Source of the DNA: an uncultured Bacteroidales bacterium
Lineage (GTDB): Bacteria > Bacteroidota > Bacteroidia > Bacteroidales > Paludibacteraceae
Assembly: GCA_937901025.1 (NCBI GenBank)
Contig: CALCGR010000151.1
Span: 8,580 to 72,579, forward strand
DNA length: 64,000 nt
Reading direction: 5' to 3'
Made by a program: the position numbers and the translations under genes
The notes under the pieces: generated by a model
What the model was told of the DNA's origin: nothing
Seen by the model: the letters and a program-made list of their open reading frames with translations, nothing else
Database searches by the model: none
Part shown: positions 7,965 through 15,990 of the stretch, one piece after another
Layout: the number at the start of each line of letters is the position of its first letter
How positions within the stretch are numbered: position 1 is the first letter of the stretch

Positions 7965-10900
7965 CTAAAGATTTCTTATGTCACGAACAAATAATGTCTT
8001 TGGATCCTTATAGAACTGCACAAAATCCGCCGTTGAGGTGGAGTTGGGGAGTGCACCGAAATGCTCTTTGGGCGCGTTGCGCCAAGTGAGGAAATACACA
8101 ATCGGGAAACCCTCTACGGCGGGTTGCAAGACCGTTGTCCACCATGTGGGGTAGGTGTCGTTCTTGTTGCCACATTCGGTGAGAGCAATCAGTAAGCCGT
8201 GCTGTGCGGCGTACTGAGACATAAACGTTAAGTCACGTCTGACATTATTGTAAAACCGTTTGGCTTGTGATTCGTCTTTCGTCCACTGATAGGCGTCAGG
8301 ACCTAATAGGTCGACACGCCCATCGCCGGGCCAGCGTTCTAAGAAGTGTTCCAACGTGTTCTCCGTTCTCAGATTAGGAGTGTTTGCCCACACAATCTGC
8401 CCGGGCAGTTGCTCATTGAGGTAGTCCTGCGTGAGGTTCCATAACTGTTTATATTCCTCTGCCGAACAGTTGCCTTCACCCCACCAGAACCACGAGCCGT
8501 TATATTCGTGCCAAGGGCGGAAGATAAACGGAATAGGGGTTGAAAGGCTGAAAGGTTGAGAGGCGGAGAGGCTTTTAAAAAAGTGTGCAAGGGCTTGTAA
8601 CCAAGTGATGAAGAGTTCGTGGTTCTCGCCTCCGGGGAGGATACTATGTACGGTCTTTGGATCACTCACGTCCCACGCATTGCCACCTGTCTTAGGATTG
8701 CGCGGGTGCCATGACAGGGTGATGACACCTCCGCGTTCGTGTTGGCGGATAATCTCCTCGCGCATTAACTCAAACGGCACCGAATCGAGGTTCTTATTAT
8801 CTCCCACCTCCAAACCTCCTAAGTCAAAGCCCATAATCCCGGGATAGTCGCCTACGGCATCCTTCGTATCCGAACGACCGGGTTCGTATGCCCACGTAGC
8901 TCCATAGAACGGGTCGTCTTGGTGGCCGTACATATACCCCTTACTTTGGATATGTCTCAGTCGCGCGATGAGTTGCTCGCGTGGCGTGGGCGCAGCCGAA
9001 CCGTAGATACGTATCTGTTGAATCTGAACGCCCGGATCGAGGGGATAGACACGTACACGATGGGTTCCCTCCGTCGTGATAGTAGCGGTGATCGAGCGCG
9101 TGGCATATCCGCGCATAACGTTTAGTCGCCATTCGGCGGAGAAGTCCTTCTCGTGGATGTCGAACACCTGTTCGGGTTGGTCGTCGAACTGAATGGCAAA
9201 TCGTGCCCCGCGTCCCTCATAGAGGTGCAACGTCGGTAAGGTGCGCACTTCGAGGCTGCAACGCCCAACGTGAAGGGGGATGTCTTGGGTGTAGGGGTGT
9301 AGGGGGGTAGAGGAGTAGGGGGGTAGGGGAATAATCAGGGCAGGAGCCTCCGGGAAGGGTGGACACAGCCCCAAATAGATAGCGTCAATACGTGCGTCGG
9401 ACGGAACATGAGTTATGCGCAAGGTGTTCTTGCCTTCGCTCACATGGAGGGTGCCGACCTTGTGCCAGGCGGGTCCTATTTGAGTGGTGTGCCATACGTT
9501 ATTGATGACCGTAGCGGAAGCGTCAAAAGACTGCTCACCGCACTGTACGTGCCCAAAGACATTATCCTCGGGCAGTTTAGAGAACCGGCGAACGGGTGAT
9601 AACGCACGTATCCAGAGGTCGATGTCCCCGCTTTTCTCGCTTACGAATGTAGCCCCTGTATCGGAGAGGGCTGCTGCTACATCCATCGGTCTCGACTGAG
9701 GCGCTTGGCGCACTCTTTGGATGGTGGCAGGAGTGCAATAGTCAAGGGGCAACGTGTCCGAGTAGTACCAATGGTAGGGTCTCCAGTTAAAGAAATGCTC
9801 CCATTTGCCGTCGGCGATGTCTTCGTTATAGTGCCTTGTCCATTCGTTGAGGGAGTCGTAAAGTGCCACTACTCGCTCGCCTTCTTGCAGTGCAAGAGTA
9901 TCCTCTCCAAGCGAGGCGTGGTGAAGGCTCAACCGTGACAGCAGTTGCATCTCGTTGAGCATCTGTGCTCCGCGAATGGGGTAGAGGATGAGCTCAAAAT
10001 AGGCCTCTCTTAGGGTCTTAGGAATACGCTGTGCTAAGGATTGTGCGCGAACGGCAATCGTTTTCCATTCGTGGATACGGGCAATGATCTCATCTTTGGG
10101 ATACTCGATAAACTGAATATGCGACTCCTTGCCGCTTGCCATCAAACGATAATAGACGGCTTGTAACGCGCTTATCTCATCGGCATAGTCGGCACCGAAC
10201 GTCTCGCTTGCCCAGTGGTAGATATACCGATGGGCTTGGTTGGGAGTCCATTGGTCTATATCCCACGCCATATCCATCACAAACGATATCTCTTTCTCGG
10301 CAGGTTTGATGTCCCCCACATTAAATATCCAAATCCGTTGCGCTCCGTACCGATAAGCTTTGTTTAGCTCCGTAGCCACGAAGGTAGGGGATAAAGGACT
10401 GAGCCATATCCAGCTGGCAGGATCGCCGTGATAGGAGAGGTGGTAGTAGATACCGGCACCGCCGCTGCGACGCATCTCCTCCTCGTTGCTGAGGTTACGG
10501 GTATAACCTTGCTTGTCGTCCGACCAAAGAAGCGTCACATCCTCCGGCACTTGTAAGCCTGCGTGGTAGGCTTCTAACACTTCCTCGTAAGTGCAAAGCA
10601 CCTGCGGGACTTGCTCGATGGGTTGGTTGATGTTACGGCGAATGAGTTCACGCTGGTCGTCGATGGCCTGTTGCATGAGTTGTACGCGTTGCTCGGTGGT
10701 CTGTGCACCCTCCATCGGATAGTCGTGGATACCCCGCAAACCGAGCGTATAAGTGTTCTCGTATTTGCCGTTCGTCTTCAACCGCTCCTCCCAATAGTTG
10801 AGCATCGTCTGTCGGTTGGTGATGTAGTTGAAGTCGCCGTAGATGCCGGCGTTCTTCCACTCGTCCTCGTTATTGCGCAACATCTGTTCGCAGTGGGACG

Positions 10901-11705
10901 AACCCATCACAATAGCATATTTGTCAGCCAATCGGGCGTTCTCGCTATTGGCATTGAAGGCTTTGGAACCGTTGTGCATGGCAGGCCATAAGTAATTGGC
11001 TCGCAAGCGCAAGAGTAACTCAAACACTTTCTCATATACCTTTGGTCCTACTTGTCCCGTCTCTTTGTCGAAAGACTGTTCCACCCACTGTGCCCATCCG
11101 CCAAAGCGCTCGTCGTTGATGAAGATTCCTCTATATCGCACCAAAGGCTCGTGTTGGATATATGTGCCGTTGGTTAGGTATAACGCCTCTTTGACTGTCG
11201 GTGTCACATCTGCCCACCAGTACCAAGGTGATACTCCTATCAATCGACAGAGTGCCGTCAAACCAAAAGCCGTGCCTCGACGGTCACTACCTGCAATCAC
11301 TAACAAAGGCTGACGGGTACGCGGATGAACGATCGTGGTGGTGAGACTTGCTTCCCATCGGCCGGCAATACTATCCGTGTTAATCAGTCCTTTGGCGATG
11401 AGCTCGTCGATAAGGTGACTGTGCCCGATCGTACCTGCGATGACGGCGGGACACCGTTCGAGTTGGTTCAGCCGTTTGGCTTGCCTGACAGAGGCGGGAC
11501 GAGTAGCTACTCGTTCGATATCATCTGCAAACATCTGCGCACTAATCGCTACCACGGGATAATCGTTCTCGCTATAGTAGATAGGCGCTACTCGTTGGTT
11601 CGTATCGACCAACGGAAAAGCCTCGTTAGAGGCCGTCTCTGTCACGATGGGCGTTGCGCTCCATAGTGTCCCGACGAAACAAAGAATGGATAAAAGAATA
11701 TTCAT
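7965..11705 (-). CDS. GH115 alpha-glucuronidase fused to GH26 beta-mannanase
   Basis: 1246 residues with a signal peptide (MNILLSILCFVGTLWSA). Residues ~20-900 match GH115 xylan alpha-1,2-glucuronidases (GSDRRGTAFGL, ISPWYWWADV-like VSPWYWWADV, FINDERFGGWAQW, ANYLWPAMH, VMGSSHCEQML). Residues ~907-1246 are a GH26 domain ([16 protein letters not shown], acid/base Glu in [14 protein letters not shown] near 1066, nucleophile Glu in ALTECG near 1178). It would remove glucuronic acid from xylan and cut mannan. ATG 11705 was chosen because an in-frame upstream ATG (11744) lies in the promoter. Two repeat elements are embedded, at 8539 and 9290. Confidence 0.88.
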   Translation of the reverse strand: MNILLSILCFVGTLWSATPIVTETASNEAFPLVDTNQRVAPIYYSENDYPVVAISAQMFADDIERVATRPASVRQAKRLNQLERCPAVIAGTIGHSHLIDELIAKGLINTDSIAGRWEASLTTTIVHPRTRQPLLVIAGSDRRGTAFGLTALCRLIGVSPWYWWADVTPTVKEALYLTNGTYIQHEPLVRYRGIFINDERFGGWAQWVEQSFDKETGQVGPKVYEKVFELLLRLRANYLWPAMHNGSKAFNANSENARLADKYAIVMGSSHCEQMLRNNEDEWKNAGIYGDFNYITNRQTMLNYWEERLKTNGKYENTYTLGLRGIHDYPMEGAQTTEQRVQLMQQAIDDQRELIRRNINQPIEQVPQVLCTYEEVLEAYHAGLQVPEDVTLLWSDDKQGYTRNLSNEEEMRRSGGAGIYYHLSYHGDPASWIWLSPLSPTFVATELNKAYRYGAQRIWIFNVGDIKPAEKEISFVMDMAWDIDQWTPNQAHRYIYHWASETFGADYADEISALQAVYYRLMASGKESHIQFIEYPKDEIIARIHEWKTIAVRAQSLAQRIPKTLREAYFELILYPIRGAQMLNEMQLLSRLSLHHASLGEDTLALQEGERVVALYDSLNEWTRHYNEDIADGKWEHFFNWRPYHWYYSDTLPLDYCTPATIQRVRQAPQSRPMDVAAALSDTGATFVSEKSGDIDLWIRALSPVRRFSKLPEDNVFGHVQCGEQSFDASATVINNVWHTTQIGPAWHKVGTLHVSEGKNTLRITHVPSDARIDAIYLGLCPPFPEAPALIIPLPPYSSTPLHPYTQDIPLHVGRCSLEVRTLPTLHLYEGRGARFAIQFDDQPEQVFDIHEKDFSAEWRLNVMRGYATRSITATITTEGTHRVRVYPLDPGVQIQQIRIYGSAAPTPREQLIARLRHIQSKGYMYGHQDDPFYGATWAYEPGRSDTKDAVGDYPGIMGFDLGGLEVGDNKNLDSVPFELMREEIIRQHERGGVITLSWHPRNPKTGGNAWDVSDPKTVHSILPGGENHELFITWLQALAHFFKSLSASQPFSLSTPIPFIFRPWHEYNGSWFWWGEGNCSAEEYKQLWNLTQDYLNEQLPGQIVWANTPNLRTENTLEHFLERWPGDGRVDLLGPDAYQWTKDESQAKRFYNNVRRDLTFMSQYAAQHGLLIALTECGNKNDTYPTWWTTVLQPAVEGFPIVYFLTWRNAPKEHFGALPNSTSTADFVQFYKDPKTLFVRDIRNL
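8539..8570. repeat. Interspersed 8-mer element, family E, inside the GH26 domain (4 units)
   Basis: GTTGAAAG, GCTGAAAG, GTTGAGAG, GCGGAGAG. Read on the gene strand it encodes SLSASQPFSLSTP just before the catalytic FIFRPWHEY segment, where the related GH26 domain at 33573 has [10 protein letters not shown] instead. Confidence 0.8.
9290..9329. repeat. Interspersed 8-mer element, family C, inside GH115 (5 units)
   Basis: TGTAGGGG, TGTAGGGG, GGTAGAGG, AGTAGGGG, GGTAGGGG. On the gene strand it encodes PLPPYSSTPLHPYT. Related elements lie at 40684, 54286 and 56234. Confidence 0.85.
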
Positions 11706-11709
11706 TGTG

Positions 11710-11741
11710 CAAAGGTACGACTTTTTTTTGATATATACAAG
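11710..11741 (-). promoter_or_regulatory. Promoter of the GH115-GH26 gene
   Basis: On the minus strand CTTG (11741-11738, in CTTGTATATAT), a 20-base spacer, TACCTTTG (11717-11710). The ATG (11705) starts five bases after the element, implying a leaderless or nearly leaderless mRNA. Confidence 0.8.
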
Positions 11742-11768
11742 CATTTAGCAAAAAAAATATCAAATAAA

Positions 11769-11800
11769 TTTGCGTATATGAAAAAAATGTTGTAATTTTG
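11769..11800 (+). promoter_or_regulatory. Promoter of the HipBST-like operon
   Basis: TTTG at 11769-11772 (in TTTGCGTATAT), a 20-base spacer, TAATTTTG at 11793-11800. The start codon is 95 bases further on, leaving room for the operator repeats. Confidence 0.85.
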
Positions 11801-11810
11801 CAGCCGAAAT

Positions 11811-11909
11811 TATATACGAACGGATATAAATAGGCAAAATACCTATTATTTATATACGAACTAATATAATATATGTAATATCAACCTTTTTTATATGCAA
11901 ACGGATATA
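11811..11909. promoter_or_regulatory. Three spaced operator-like repeats before and over the hipB start
   Basis: TATATACGAACGGATATA (11811-11828), TATATACGAACTAATATA (11851-11868) and TATATGCAAACGGATATA (11892-11909) lie 40-41 bases apart; the third covers the hipB start codon. Each has TATAT/ATATA ends around a GAAC-like core, as expected for an operator of a dimeric XRE repressor. An inverted repeat ATAGG/CCTAT (around 11830-11846) lies between the first two. Confidence 0.6.
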
Positions 11910-12101
11910 GCAACTACAGTAAAAGCATTGCGTAAGACCTACGGGCTTACTCAAGAGGATTTGGCGATGAAGTCCGGAGTAGGGCTTTGTTTTATTCGCA
12001 GTTTGGAACAAGGGAAACACACACTCCGTATGGACAAGGTTACGCAGTTGTTGGATTATTTCAACTATTCGCTAACTGCCGTTCCTAATGCGGTGAATTA
12101 A
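11895..12101 (+). CDS. hipB: HipB-like XRE-family antitoxin/repressor
   Basis: 68 residues, almost entirely a helix-turn-helix domain (VKALRKTYGLTQEDLAMKSG ... FIRSLEQGK, typical of XRE/Cro proteins), with a short C-terminal tail (LLDYFNYSLTAV). In hip systems HipB binds operators at its own promoter and helps neutralise the kinase; the three upstream repeats fit autoregulation. First gene of a three-gene unit, 13 bases before the HipS-like gene. Confidence 0.85.
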   Translation: MQTDIATTVKALRKTYGLTQEDLAMKSGVGLCFIRSLEQGKHTLRMDKVTQLLDYFNYSLTAVPNAVN

Positions 12102-12114
12102 GTAGTATATCGAT

Positions 12115-12450
12115 ATGAGAGAAGCCGTTGTTTATTATGAAGATGTTCCTGCGGGTGTATTAACTGAGGTGGAAGAGGATGAAATGTACCGTTTTCAGTA
12201 CTTTGATTCCTATTTGTCGCATCCGGAGGCGTGTCCGATAAGTTTAACATTTCCTCTTCGTAAGGAGCCTTACGAAAAAGAGGTTCTTTTTCCTTTCTTT
12301 GATGGGTTGATTCCGGAAGGCTGGTTGTTGGATGTGGCATTACGTACCCGAGACATCAGTGTTTTGGACAGGATGTCTTTGCTATTGCTTTGCTGTAAGG
12401 ATTGTATAGGAGCTGTTAGTGTTAGAGAAAAGGAGGTCGAGGATGTGTAA
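12115..12450 (+). CDS. hipS: HipS-like protein (separate HipA N-terminal subdomain)
   Basis: 111 residues matching only the N-terminal subdomain of HipA (VYYEDVPAGVLTE, YRFQYFDSYL, ISLTFPLR, LFPFFDGLIPEGWLLD). In tripartite HipBST systems the corresponding HipS protein is the antitoxin for the separate kinase HipT. The gene ends eight bases inside the next gene (overlap 12443-12450), which argues for coupled translation rather than a frameshifted single hipA. Confidence 0.82.
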   Translation: MREAVVYYEDVPAGVLTEVEEDEMYRFQYFDSYLSHPEACPISLTFPLRKEPYEKEVLFPFFDGLIPEGWLLDVALRTRDISVLDRMSLLLLCCKDCIGAVSVREKEVEDV

Positions 12451-13372
12451 GTGTTTGTATTGTTATCAGCCTTTGGCAGCCGGAGAACGGGATTTTCACG
12501 CTTCTTGTGCCCGTCGTTTCTTTGGGCTGACAACGCCGCCGATGCTGGAATATTCGCGTGATAATTTAGATGAGCTGGCATCTCACATTATAGCTCAACG
12601 AACAACATTGACAGGAGTTCAACCTAAGTTGTCACTCTATATGCAGCAAGCAGAAGGGTTGCAGCGTCTAACTATTGTCGGTTTATGGGGAGAATATATC
12701 CTTAAACCGCAGTCGGATACTTACCCTGAGTTACCTGAAATAGAAGATTTAACGATGCATTTAGCGCAACTATGCAAGATTGATATTGTACCTCATACGT
12801 TGATACGTATGGCGGATGGCTCGTTGTGTTATTTGACACGCAGGATAGACCGGACAAAAGATGGCAGCAAAATTGCGATGGAAGACCTTTGTCAACTGAC
12901 GAATCGCTTGACAGAGCATAAATATAAATGTTCTTATGAGGTGGTTGGGGAGACGATTTTGCGCTATTCGTCAGTGCCTAAGATGGATGTTGTCAATTTT
13001 TTAGATATATTGTTATTCTGCTATTTAACGGGGAATAACGATATGCACCTTAAGAATTTTTCGCTTTACCAACCTCAAAAAGGAAAGGTGCGCCTTACAC
13101 CGGCGTACGACCTTATCAATGCCGCTATTGTATATCCTACGGAGGATGAGTTAGCTCTGAAACTTAATAATAAGCGGCGAAATATTGGTCGAGATGACTT
13201 CCTTGCTCTTGCAGAAACTTTACATATAGAATCTAAAACGGTAGATAAACTTATACAGAAATATCAAAAGTGTTGGCCGCAAGTGCAACAACTGGTGCGT
13301 TCGTCCTTTGTGTCCGAGTCGTTACAAACGTACTATCTTCAACTCTACCAAACGCGCTTGCAAGCATTGTAA
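12443..13372 (+). CDS. hipT: HipT/HipA-type serine/threonine kinase toxin
   Basis: 309 residues. ATG 12443 gives MCKCLYCYQPLAAGERDFH; an in-frame ATG at 12419 lies deeper inside hipS and was rejected. The N-terminus has a zinc-ribbon-like C..C ... H..C arrangement (CLYC, HASC), known to me in Bacteroidetes HipA relatives. The kinase core follows: Gly-rich loop LTGVQPKLSL, catalytic GNNDMHLKNFSL, metal-binding AYDLINA. Family members phosphorylate tRNA synthetases or similar targets and induce dormancy. HipS and HipB are the expected neutralisers. The substrate here is unknown. Confidence 0.82.
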   Translation: MCKCLYCYQPLAAGERDFHASCARRFFGLTTPPMLEYSRDNLDELASHIIAQRTTLTGVQPKLSLYMQQAEGLQRLTIVGLWGEYILKPQSDTYPELPEIEDLTMHLAQLCKIDIVPHTLIRMADGSLCYLTRRIDRTKDGSKIAMEDLCQLTNRLTEHKYKCSYEVVGETILRYSSVPKMDVVNFLDILLFCYLTGNNDMHLKNFSLYQPQKGKVRLTPAYDLINAAIVYPTEDELALKLNNKRRNIGRDDFLALAETLHIESKTVDKLIQKYQKCWPQVQQLVRSSFVSESLQTYYLQLYQTRLQAL

Positions 13373-13411
13373 CTCTTTTTTAGACAAATATGCAAAAAAA
13401 TATCAAAATTA

Positions 13412-13443
13412 TTTGCACATTTGCAAAAATTGTTGTATCTTTG
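13412..13443 (+). promoter_or_regulatory. Promoter of the CotH-AraC operon
   Basis: TTTG at 13412-13415 (in TTTGCACATTT), a 20-base spacer, TATCTTTG at 13436-13443. A leader of about 220 bases separates it from the next gene. Confidence 0.85.
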
Positions 13444-13449
13444 CACAAA

Positions 13450-13669
13450 ATTTGACTTACATTGTAAGGACAACTAATCATCAGACCTTAGAAATCTAGT
13501 CCATTAATAAGAGTATGCGATGATTGTTAGCTGTTCACTCCGTTATGGGTGTGGATGGCTATTTTCGTATACTCGGGCTGACTAGAGCCTCTAAGGAGAA
13601 TAGCTACTGCACCCATTTTTAATCAAAGATGTCTCCGCTTATGCGGTATGACGATAGGGATTAAAAACC
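13450..13669 (+). promoter_or_regulatory. Structured ~220-base RNA leader, possible riboswitch or attenuator
   Basis: No coding sequence. A 10-pair stem joins GAGTATGCGA (13511-13520) to TCGTATACTC (13565-13574) and encloses TAGC/GCTA and CACTCC/GGGTGTG pairings. A competing pairing joins GGGTG and GCTATT (13547-13563) to AATAGC and CACCC (13599-13614), followed by ATTTTT (13615-13620), like an intrinsic terminator. A third hairpin closes TTAATC (13619-13624) with GATTAA (13659-13664) around CCGC-ttat-GCGG, just before the ATG at 13670. I do not recognise a known riboswitch class. Confidence 0.55.
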
Positions 13670-15970
13670 ATGAAACACAGTTTAGCAGTAGTACTATTTT
13701 GCGCATTGTCGTGCGCGGTGTTCAGTGAAGTTAGAATCACTGAGATCATGCAATCGAATATCGATGGCATTGTAGATGACAGTAACGAGTTTCCCGATTC
13801 TTGGGTAGAGCTCTACAACGACGGTGACGAAGCCGTCAATCTAAAAGACTACCAATTAGGTGATGGTCCTAAAGCGAAGAAAGCGTGCAATTTACCTAAC
13901 TATTCCCTTGCCGGTCACAAATACGCGATTATCTATTGCGATAAGGACGAGGACAAAGGTGCATGGCATATGTCCTTCCGTCTAGAGAGCGGTAAGGATG
14001 GTATCGTGTATCTATTCAAAAACAAAGAACCCATCGACTCGCTCGTTGAGATTCCGAAGATGCCCGCACCTAATATATCTTACGGGCGCGCGCACGAAAA
14101 CGACAAGGTGGGTTTCTTCCGTCATGCTACGCCCTACGCTACCAACGAGGACAAGGTGTATAAGAAGGATAAGATTCTGCCCGATCCGGTCTTTAGTACC
14201 CCCGGACAAGTATATACGAAAGAAGGTTATCACTCCATCAAAATCAGTGTCCCCGAAGATGCTCCGGTAGGCACTTATTTGAAGTTTACCACCAACGGCA
14301 GTATGCCTGCGGAAGAAAACGGTACGCGAGTGGAGGAATCGACCTTTCTCAATATCAATAAATCCACAGTCGTTCGGGCACGGTTGTTTCACGAGGACTA
14401 CCTCAGCCCAATGGCGTGTACGGAGTCGTACCTGTTCTTAGGACACGAAACGGATATGCCGATTATCTCCTTGGTGGGTGACGAAAAATACTGGTATGAC
14501 GATAAGTTCGGTATCTTAGTCGAGGGCAGTTATGTCGATTGGCAAGAGAACTTTAAGTTCGATTGGCGTCGCCCTGTGGCTCTTGAGTTCTTTGAAGGAA
14601 CGAAACAAGAAGCGGTGCTGCACCAATTATGCGAGACGCGCGTACACGGTAATGCTTCCCGTGGGTTCGGACTGAAGTCGATGGCGGTATATGCCAATAA
14701 GCGTTTTGGTGAGAAAAGGCTCGAGTATGAGTTCTTTCCCGACCAAAAACCGGGATTGACGAATTTTAAATCGATCATTTTGCATAATGCCGGAAACGAT
14801 TTCGATTATCTTTATTTTCGCGATGCGTTCATGCAAAAGAGCATGGCTCTCTATCAAGATATGGATTGGATGGCTTCCCGTGCAACGATTGTGTTCATCA
14901 ATGGTCAATATAAGGGCATCCTTACCATCCGTGAGCGCAGTAATGAGGATCATATCTTCTCTAACTACAACGAGTTGGAGGATATCACGATGATTGAGAA
15001 CTGGGGTGAACTCAAAGTCGGCGATTGGAATCAATGGGCGGAATTGAAGGGTTTTATGGGAACAAGCGGACATAGTTATGCCGAGTACGAAAAGATGATT
15101 GATGTAGCGGAGTTTATTAATTACGAGATCGTGGAGATGTTCTATGGCAATGTCGATTGGCCGGGAAATAACATCGTTTGGTGGCGTCCGTTGAATGCAG
15201 AGACAGGTTATAAGCCCGTTTGGCGATTGCTGGCTAAAGACATGGACTATGGTTTTGGTATTTACGATATGTCGGCGGATTACAATATGTTTGAGTTTCT
15301 CTATAACCCTGACTACGATAAAGAACATAACTGGGCGAATCGGCCGGAGCATACGGCTTTCTTCCGCTATGCCATGGAGGACGAGACCTATCGGGAGGAG
15401 TATATCAATAGGGCTTTGGTTTATCTGGGGGATTTCCTGCAATATGACCGCTTGGTGCCGATGTTGGACGCAATGGTGAATGCTATTCAGCCGGAATATA
15501 CCAAATACCATCGGCCGATGTATAACCAATGGTGGCCCAATTATACGGACGAATATCGCAAGGCCATTACCTGGTTACGTCAGCGGCCTGCCGCTTTTGT
15601 CAAACACATGGGTAGTCGTTATGGTCAAGGGAAGGCGGAACGGATCACTTTGACGTTTGAGGACGCGGAGAATGCAACGGTGACGATCAACGGCATCGAA
15701 CTCAGCCAAGCTCAATGGGATGGTTATTGGTTTGTTGGTAGGGAAATGAACCTGCATGTTTCTTGGGCTGACGGAACGCAAAAACAGGTGCGGATTGAAA
15801 CGAGCTCATTGCCGCTGACAAAGTATGTCGATAAGTCTGAAACAGACCTCGAAAAAGTGCACGATATAGGGTGCTCCATAAAGAGTCAAAATCGGAAGAT
15901 TTGGAGCGAAAATGGGGTGAAAATGGTGGTAAACGGCAAAGCAATAAATGTCCTCGGACAACAATTATGA
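13670..15970 (+). CDS. Secreted lamin-tail/CotH-domain protein
   Basis: 766 residues, signal peptide MKHSLAVVLFCALSCAVFS. Order: lamin-tail domain (~20-150; ITEIMQSN, DSWVELYNDGDEAVNL), a beta-sandwich resembling the chitobiase C-terminal type (~175-260; FTTNGSMP), then a CotH kinase-like domain (~275-600; HGNASRGFGLKS, NAGNDFDYLYFRDAFMQ, FINGQYKGILTIRERSNEDH, LLAKDMDYGFG). CotH proteins are atypical secreted protein kinases, but in Bacteroidetes the role is unknown. The C-terminus (KAINVLGQQL) looks like the first strand of a T9SS sorting domain that then stops. Twenty bases before araC, so probably one operon. Confidence 0.8.
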   Translation: MKHSLAVVLFCALSCAVFSEVRITEIMQSNIDGIVDDSNEFPDSWVELYNDGDEAVNLKDYQLGDGPKAKKACNLPNYSLAGHKYAIIYCDKDEDKGAWHMSFRLESGKDGIVYLFKNKEPIDSLVEIPKMPAPNISYGRAHENDKVGFFRHATPYATNEDKVYKKDKILPDPVFSTPGQVYTKEGYHSIKISVPEDAPVGTYLKFTTNGSMPAEENGTRVEESTFLNINKSTVVRARLFHEDYLSPMACTESYLFLGHETDMPIISLVGDEKYWYDDKFGILVEGSYVDWQENFKFDWRRPVALEFFEGTKQEAVLHQLCETRVHGNASRGFGLKSMAVYANKRFGEKRLEYEFFPDQKPGLTNFKSIILHNAGNDFDYLYFRDAFMQKSMALYQDMDWMASRATIVFINGQYKGILTIRERSNEDHIFSNYNELEDITMIENWGELKVGDWNQWAELKGFMGTSGHSYAEYEKMIDVAEFINYEIVEMFYGNVDWPGNNIVWWRPLNAETGYKPVWRLLAKDMDYGFGIYDMSADYNMFEFLYNPDYDKEHNWANRPEHTAFFRYAMEDETYREEYINRALVYLGDFLQYDRLVPMLDAMVNAIQPEYTKYHRPMYNQWWPNYTDEYRKAITWLRQRPAAFVKHMGSRYGQGKAERITLTFEDAENATVTINGIELSQAQWDGYWFVGREMNLHVSWADGTQKQVRIETSSLPLTKYVDKSETDLEKVHDIGCSIKSQNRKIWSENGVKMVVNGKAINVLGQQL

Positions 15971-15990
15971 TACTATTTTAACTTATTGCC

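Noticed and set aside
11706..11744. Longer N-terminus of the GH115-GH26 protein (start at 11744)
   Set aside because: It would place the start codon upstream of and through the promoter and would precede the natural signal peptide by 13 residues. Similar upstream starts were rejected at 1924, 26019, 62255 and 61047.
12115..13372. A single hipA gene broken by frameshift
   Set aside because: The two parts overlap by eight bases with a good ATG, match the natural HipS/HipT division, and both keep intact motifs.
13450..13669. 6S RNA or tmRNA identity for the structured leader
   Set aside because: No long closing stem joining the ends, no tag-reading frame and no tRNA-like end. It is placed as the leader of the next gene.
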